From the NCBI GenBank assembly GCA_052118425.1, contig JBQKHF010000003.1: 64,000 nt of DNA; one strand, written 5' to 3'. Both the position numbers and the translations under genes were made by a program. This DNA is from Roseburia_C sp900315735. GTDB lineage: Bacteria > Bacillota > Clostridia > Lachnospirales > Lachnospiraceae. The notes beneath the pieces are model-generated. The model worked only from the letters and a program-made list of their open reading frames with translations, was not told where the DNA came from and did no database searches. This document shows, piece after piece, positions 60,294 through 64,000 of this stretch (within the stretch, counting starts at the first letter, position 1; each line of letters opens with the position of its first letter).

Positions 60294-61517
60294 GATTCTG
60301 TTCTTATCCATTTTCTCAACCCGGAGCAGGATTCCATTTTCTGTGGTAATGGATTCTCCCTCGTCCGGAAGATGGTCTAAATGTTCTAAGATATAGCCGC
60401 CAATGGAATCATAATCTTCTGATTCTAAGTGAATACCCAGTTTTTCACACATATCATAAAGGTTCATGGAACCATTGACCAGATATTCTTTTTCATTTAA
60501 AGCAGTAATATCAGCTTCTTCATTGGCATCATATTCGTCGTGAATTTCGCCTACAATTTCCTCTAATAAATCTTCTAAAGTAACAAGACCGGCAGTCGCA
60601 CCATATTCATCTAATACGATAGCAATGTTGAGGGAAGAAGCCTGCATTTCTTTTAATAATTCAGCAGTGTTCTTGTGCTCATATGTAAAGAATGGTTCTC
60701 TCATAATAGCACGGATGGAAAAATTCGTCCGGTCATCATAGAGCAGTAAATCCTTTATATTTAAAATACCAATGACATTGTCGGTGGTATCTTCATATAC
60801 AGGTAATCTTGTATATTTGGCTTCCCGGAAAATCTCTAATAATTTCTCGTAGCTGGCGTTGACATCTACGAAAGTCATATCGATACGGGGAACCATAATT
60901 TCTTTGGCTTCGGAATCGGTTAAATCGAACACATTATTAATCATATCGCGTTCTTCATTTTCAATTACACCCGATTCGTGACTGACATTTACGATAGTAC
61001 GAAGCTCGGCTTCTGTCATGGTCTGTTTCTTGGCATCCGGGTCAATATGCAGAAGCTTTAAGAAGCCATGAGAAAGCATATTGATAATAAAGATGACAGG
61101 AGTAAGAACCTTCATAAGAAAGCTGATGACTCCGGAATACATTAATGCCAGTTTTTCAGAATGTATGGTAGCAATTGTTTTTGGAGTGATTTCACCGAAA
61201 ATCAGAATCAATACTGTTAAAATTCCGGTTGATATTCCTGCAGCAACACTTCCGAAAATTCGGATGGCAAGTGCTGTAGAAATAGCAGAAGCGGATAAGT
61301 TCACAATATTATTTCCGATTAAAATAGCGCTTAACATCTTAGATGAATGATCCGTGATAGCAAGCACGCGCTTTGCCCGTACATTTCCTTCATCTGCTAA
61401 AGTCCGCATCTTAATCCGGTTGACGGTTACAAGAGCGGTTTCAGCAGATGAAAAGAAAGCTGAAAGAAGAATCAGTATGACAAGACTTACTAATTGGATG
61501 ATATCTGTTCCACTCAA
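60267..61517 (-). CDS. CNNM/CorC-type transporter (DUF21-CBS-CorC)
   Basis: 416 residues. Three or four membrane segments of the CNNM (DUF21) domain (LILLSAFFSSAETALVTVNR, FGEITPKTIA), then a CBS pair (VPRIDMTFVDVNASYEKLL, VIGILNIKDLLL, LVTLEDLLEEIVGEIHDEYD) and a C-terminal CorC_HlyC domain. This family exports or exchanges magnesium and related cations and is often called hemolysin-like. TTG 61517 with AGGTGG upstream, just after the previous stop, is the likely start. Confidence 0.92.
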   Translation of the reverse strand: MSGTDIIQLVSLVILILLSAFFSSAETALVTVNRIKMRTLADEGNVRAKRVLAITDHSSKMLSAILIGNNIVNLSASAISTALAIRIFGSVAAGISTGILTVLILIFGEITPKTIATIHSEKLALMYSGVISFLMKVLTPVIFIINMLSHGFLKLLHIDPDAKKQTMTEAELRTIVNVSHESGVIENEERDMINNVFDLTDSEAKEIMVPRIDMTFVDVNASYEKLLEIFREAKYTRLPVYEDTTDNVIGILNIKDLLLYDDRTNFSIRAIMREPFFTYEHKNTAELLKEMQASSLNIAIVLDEYGATAGLVTLEDLLEEIVGEIHDEYDANEEADITALNEKEYLVNGSMNLYDMCEKLGIHLESEDYDSIGGYILEHLDHLPDEGESITTENGILLRVEKMDKNRIEKVYLKTP

Positions 61518-61518
61518 A

Positions 61519-61758
61519 TTAGTCCACCTGCAGATTGGAATAGTAATCCGTAAGAGCACTTAAATCTACCTCGGTATAGGATACCGGTTTATTTGCTTCG
61601 TGATTTTTATAAATAGAGAAGCCTGCCCATCCTATGATAAGTGCAACTACAACAACAGTAGCGGTATAACCAAGATAACGTTTGCATTTCTCACGTTTCA
61701 TTATTTTTTTACGATTTTTCTTTTGTTCTTTATAACGGTCAACTTTTTCCTGACTCAT
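61519..61758 (-). CDS. 79-residue basic membrane protein
   Basis: A strongly basic N-terminal stretch (VDRYKEQKKNRKKIMKREKC) precedes one helix (YTATVVVVALIIGWAGFSIY) and a short outside tail. ATG 61758 follows AAGGAGA. It is immediately upstream of the CNNM-type gene, with 1 bp between its stop and the next start, so the two are co-expressed. No family is recognised. Confidence 0.7.
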   Translation of the reverse strand: MSQEKVDRYKEQKKNRKKIMKREKCKRYLGYTATVVVVALIIGWAGFSIYKNHEANKPVSYTEVDLSALTDYYSNLQVD

Positions 61759-61877
61759 AAGAAATCTCCTTGCATTGTTTTTTATAATAATGGTATTATA
61801 CACCATATAGGAATAAAATTGAACAAAAAATTCAAAAACTAATAGAAAACGAAAAGAAATAGAAGAAGGAAAGAAAA

Positions 61878-62519
61878 ATGAAGCAGGGAATAATATTTGA
61901 TATGGATGGAACACTGTGGGATTCCACAGAGGGTGTGGCAGAATCATGGAATGAAATATTAAAACAGGAAAAGGTAGACCGTGCACCTCTTACCGTAGAG
62001 GATTTTCGTGGAATCATGGGAAAAACCATGGATGTTATCGCAGCAAAATTTTTCCCGGATATGCCGGAAAAAGAGCGAATGGAACTTTTGGATAAATGTG
62101 GCGAATATGAAAATGAATATCTGTCCGAGCACGGTGCAGTGTTATATCCGGGCGTGGAAGAAACCTTTGCTAAGCTGAAGGAAAAATATGAACTTTATAT
62201 CGTAAGCAATTGTCAGAGCGGATATATCGAAGCATTTCTTTCTTATTATAAATTAGGAAAATACATTTCTGATATAGAATGTTATGGAAATAATGAAAAA
62301 CAGAAGGAAGATAACATTGCACTGGTGGTATCCCGGAATGCACTGACCGATGCAGTGTATGTAGGAGATATCCAGAGTGATTATGAATCCAGCAAAAAAG
62401 CAGGGGTAGCTTTTATCCATGCAGCATATGGATTTGGAGTAATTGAGGATAAAGTGCCGGAAATCGATAATTTATCACAGCTTCCGGAAGTGGTAGAGAA
62501 AGTATTTGCCGGAAAATAA
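61878..62519 (+). CDS. HAD-superfamily phosphatase
   Basis: 213 residues. The nucleophile motif is GIIFDMDGTLWDST, motif II lies in YIVSNCQSGY, and motif IV in VYVGDIQSDYESSKKAGVAF. The cap is helical, as in phosphoglycolate phosphatase (Gph/PpaX-like). The substrate is not predictable. AGAAGGAAAG precedes the ATG. It is divergent from the small basic protein gene, with about 120 bp between them. Confidence 0.88.
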   Translation: MKQGIIFDMDGTLWDSTEGVAESWNEILKQEKVDRAPLTVEDFRGIMGKTMDVIAAKFFPDMPEKERMELLDKCGEYENEYLSEHGAVLYPGVEETFAKLKEKYELYIVSNCQSGYIEAFLSYYKLGKYISDIECYGNNEKQKEDNIALVVSRNALTDAVYVGDIQSDYESSKKAGVAFIHAAYGFGVIEDKVPEIDNLSQLPEVVEKVFAGK

Positions 62520-62561
62520 TAAAAATAGAAAACAGGAAATGAATCTAGAAATAAGAAAATA

Positions 62562-62606
62562 AGAGTCTGGTTTTGTTTGAAAAGAACGAAGCAGGGCTCT
62601 TTTTTA
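62562..62606 (+). terminator. terminator of the HAD gene
   Basis: AGAGTCTG (from 62562) pairs with CAGGGCTCT (ending 62600) with one bulge, followed by TTTTTT (62601-62606). Confidence 0.7.
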
Positions 62607-62609
62607 GTT

Positions 62610-62631
62610 GCCAAGCATTCGTAAAAAGCTG
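62610..62631 (+). repeat. copy 3 of the dispersed intergenic repeat
   Basis: TTGCCAAG then CATTCGTAAAAAGCT (62617-62631), which differs from the 29569 and 51294 copies at two positions. Like the others it follows a plus-strand gene and its terminator region. Confidence 0.55.
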
Positions 62632-62651
62632 CCAGTGGCAGGTTTTATATG

Positions 62652-62683
62652 TTGACAAACAATATTATATGATATATAGTATT
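62652..62683 (+). promoter_or_regulatory. promoter and imperfect palindrome before padR
   Basis: TTGACA (62652-62657), a 17-bp spacer and TATAGT (62675-62680). A 23-bp imperfect palindrome, AATANTATAT to ATATANTATT (62661-62683), covers the spacer and -10, a suitable place for autorepression by the PadR protein. Confidence 0.6.
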
Positions 62684-62748
62684 GAATATGAAATAGTAAT
62701 ACATAAAAAATAATATTAGATTCATAGAGATATGGAGGGAGTGATTGC

Positions 62749-63072
62749 ATGGTATTTAATACAGGCGCGGCACTTCTGGATGCAATTGTTTTAGCTGTAG
62801 TATCGAAGGATGAGGAAGGTACTTATGGCTATAAGATTACACAGGATGTGCGGAAAGCCATCGAAGTGTCAGAATCAACGCTGTATCCGGTGCTGCGAAG
62901 ATTGCAGAAGGACGGTTGTCTGGAAGTATATGACAGAGAGTGTGGGGGCAGAAATCGAAGGTATTATAAGATAACTGAGAATGGAAATGAAAGATTAACA
63001 TATTATCGAAAGGAATGGGAAAATTATTCTTCGAAAATAACAGAATTATTTTCCGGAGAGGAGAAGATATGA
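62749..63072 (+). CDS. PadR-family transcriptional regulator
   Basis: 107 residues. Winged helix with GTYGYKITQDVRKAIEVSES and TLYPVLRRLQKDGCLEVYDR, GGRNRRYYKITENGNERL, and a C-terminal dimerisation helix. PadR proteins of this small type repress the linked membrane-protein genes and respond to envelope stress or drugs. ATG 62749 follows ATGGAGGGAG. It overlaps the next gene by 4 nt. Confidence 0.92.
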   Translation: MVFNTGAALLDAIVLAVVSKDEEGTYGYKITQDVRKAIEVSESTLYPVLRRLQKDGCLEVYDRECGGRNRRYYKITENGNERLTYYRKEWENYSSKITELFSGEEKI

Positions 63073-63761
63073 ACAGACAGGAGTTTATGAGAAGGTTAGA
63101 GCAGTTATTAGAAGGGATTCCGGAAGAGGAAAAACGGGAAGCAATTGCATACTATACCAGCTACTTTGAGGATGCAGGAGAAGAAAATGAAGCAAAGATA
63201 ATACGGGAATTAGAATCTCCGGAAAAAGTGGCAGCAACCATCCGGGCAGATTTCCCGGGATGTAATAATAGTGAGGAAGCTTCTTCCGGTAATCAGCAGA
63301 ATTATAATGGAACAAATCAGAATATGGGACAGCAGAATTATAATGGAGCAAACCAGAGCATGGGACAGCAGGATTATAACGGAACTGTCCAGAAAGAAGA
63401 CAATACCACAAGAAATATTTTGCTGATTATCCTGTTAGTGATTACTTCACCAATCTGGGGAGGTATTTTAGTGGCAATTGGTGGAACATTAGTAGGAATT
63501 ATCGGAGGACTATTTGGAATTGCAGTCGGTTGTGTAATCGGCGGAATAGCGGTAGTAGGTGTAGCAATTACAATTTTGGTAACAGGCGCAGTTTCCTTAG
63601 GTTTTATTTCCATGGCAGCCGGACTTCTGATGCTTGCAATTGGATTATGTGCAGCCGGACTTCTGGTTTTGGTATGTGGAAAGTTCCTTCCATGGTTTGC
63701 AAAAGGAATTGCAAAATTATGGCAGTCACTGTTTAAGAAGAAAGGGGGCGCTTGCGCATGA
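63069..63761 (+). CDS. DUF1700 family membrane protein
   Basis: 230 residues. The N-terminal domain MNRQEFMRRLEQLLEGIPEE with YYTSYFEDAGEENE is the DUF1700 signature. An Asn/Gln/Tyr/Gly repeat of about 14 residues follows in three copies (QQNYNGTNQNMG type), then four hydrophobic segments rich in glycine and isoleucine. Genes of this kind sit between padR and a DUF4097 gene. The molecular function is unknown; an envelope role is inferred. Confidence 0.87.
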   Translation: MNRQEFMRRLEQLLEGIPEEEKREAIAYYTSYFEDAGEENEAKIIRELESPEKVAATIRADFPGCNNSEEASSGNQQNYNGTNQNMGQQNYNGANQSMGQQDYNGTVQKEDNTTRNILLIILLVITSPIWGGILVAIGGTLVGIIGGLFGIAVGCVIGGIAVVGVAITILVTGAVSLGFISMAAGLLMLAIGLCAAGLLVLVCGKFLPWFAKGIAKLWQSLFKKKGGACA

Positions 63762-64000
63762 AAAAAGCATTAAAAATTATTTTTGGTATCGCATTGGGAT
63801 GTTTTCTTTTAGGCTGCGTGGTATTAGGAATTGGAATTGCAACCGGTGGAACCATGCGGGAATTTGTAGAAGCAGTAAAAAGTAATAAATTTGCATTTCA
63901 TTGGGATATAACGGACTGGGAAGGACAGGATAAAGGAACAGCGAGTACAGAAGAGACTACATTTGCACTGGAAGATGTGAAATCACTTGACATCGATATG
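63758..64000 (+). CDS. start of a DUF4097-type surface protein (cut by the window edge)
   Basis: The first 81 codons are present. MKKALKIIFGIALGCFLLGC and the following hydrophobic stretch form a signal or anchor, then a polar region ending VKSLDIDM, the beginning of the beta-helical DUF4097/DUF4098 domain that usually follows a DUF1700 gene. It overlaps the upstream gene by 4 nt (ATGA). The rest lies outside the window. Confidence 0.7.
   Translation, partial: MKKALKIIFGIALGCFLLGCVVLGIGIATGGTMREFVEAVKSNKFAFHWDITDWEGQDKGTASTEETTFALEDVKSLDIDM

Overview
The window looks like chromosome of a spore-forming, butyrate-producing Firmicute, most likely a Lachnospiraceae member. The evidence is moderate-to-low GC with purine-rich coding strands, AGGAGG ribosome sites, TTG/GTG starts, spoVA sporulation genes, a clostridial thl-hbd-bcd-etfBA cluster, a heterodimeric lacLM beta-galactosidase, a glnA-nitR pair and LL-diaminopimelate aminotransferase. 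All calls come from reading the sequence; no database search was run.

Layout. (1) 1-6090: lactose/galactoside locus with a truncated AraC-type gene beside a possible insertion sequence at the left edge, a GPH-type sugar transporter, lacL/lacM overlapping by 17 nt, and an intact AraC regulator. (2) 6106-8808: a degenerate HD-GYP-like protein and a coiled-coil cell-wall hydrolase. (3) 8810-14291: butyryl-CoA synthesis genes thl, hbd, bcd, etfB, etfA, with crotonase absent from the cluster and a Rex-box-like site before thl. (4) 14464-15179: ECF S component, probably for pantothenate. (5) 15250-20943: AT-rich Amadori-product (fructosamine) locus with a GntR regulator, amidohydrolase, broken MFS transporter, FrlB-like deglycase and FrlD-like kinase. 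(6) 20946-33712: a spoVA locus broken into pieces. SpoVAA/AB are followed by a ligand-binding-domain/GGDEF fusion, a chemoreceptor, an acyltransferase and a glycerol-1-phosphate dehydrogenase; then come spoVAC, a 94-bp hairpin repeat array, a reverse-strand nuclease-like gene, spoVAD, spoVAE and a lipoprotein. (7) 33840-39481: guaB, a eukaryote-type hisA, glnA, nitR, dapL. (8) 39558-40753: a 514-bp palindromic element, decayed sequence and tRNA-Gly(GCC). (9) 40865-52211: small housekeeping genes, rel, hemZ, hisS, aspS, degV. (10) 52320-60233: a minimal Tad-like pilus/secretion locus whose small pilin-like proteins share an N-terminal (D/E/Q)YG motif and have no visible leader. (11) 60267-64000: CNNM-type transporter, HAD phosphatase, and a PadR/DUF1700/DUF4097-like operon cut by the right edge.

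How the parts fit: sugars from lactosides and glycated compounds enter glycolysis, acetyl-CoA is reduced to butyryl-CoA under probable NADH/NAD (Rex) control, and Etf/Bcd links this to ferredoxin reduction. The most unusual items are the Tad-like locus with leaderless micro-pilins, the palindromic element at 39558-40071, the hairpin repeat array inside the spoVA region, and the amidohydrolase-containing Amadori locus.
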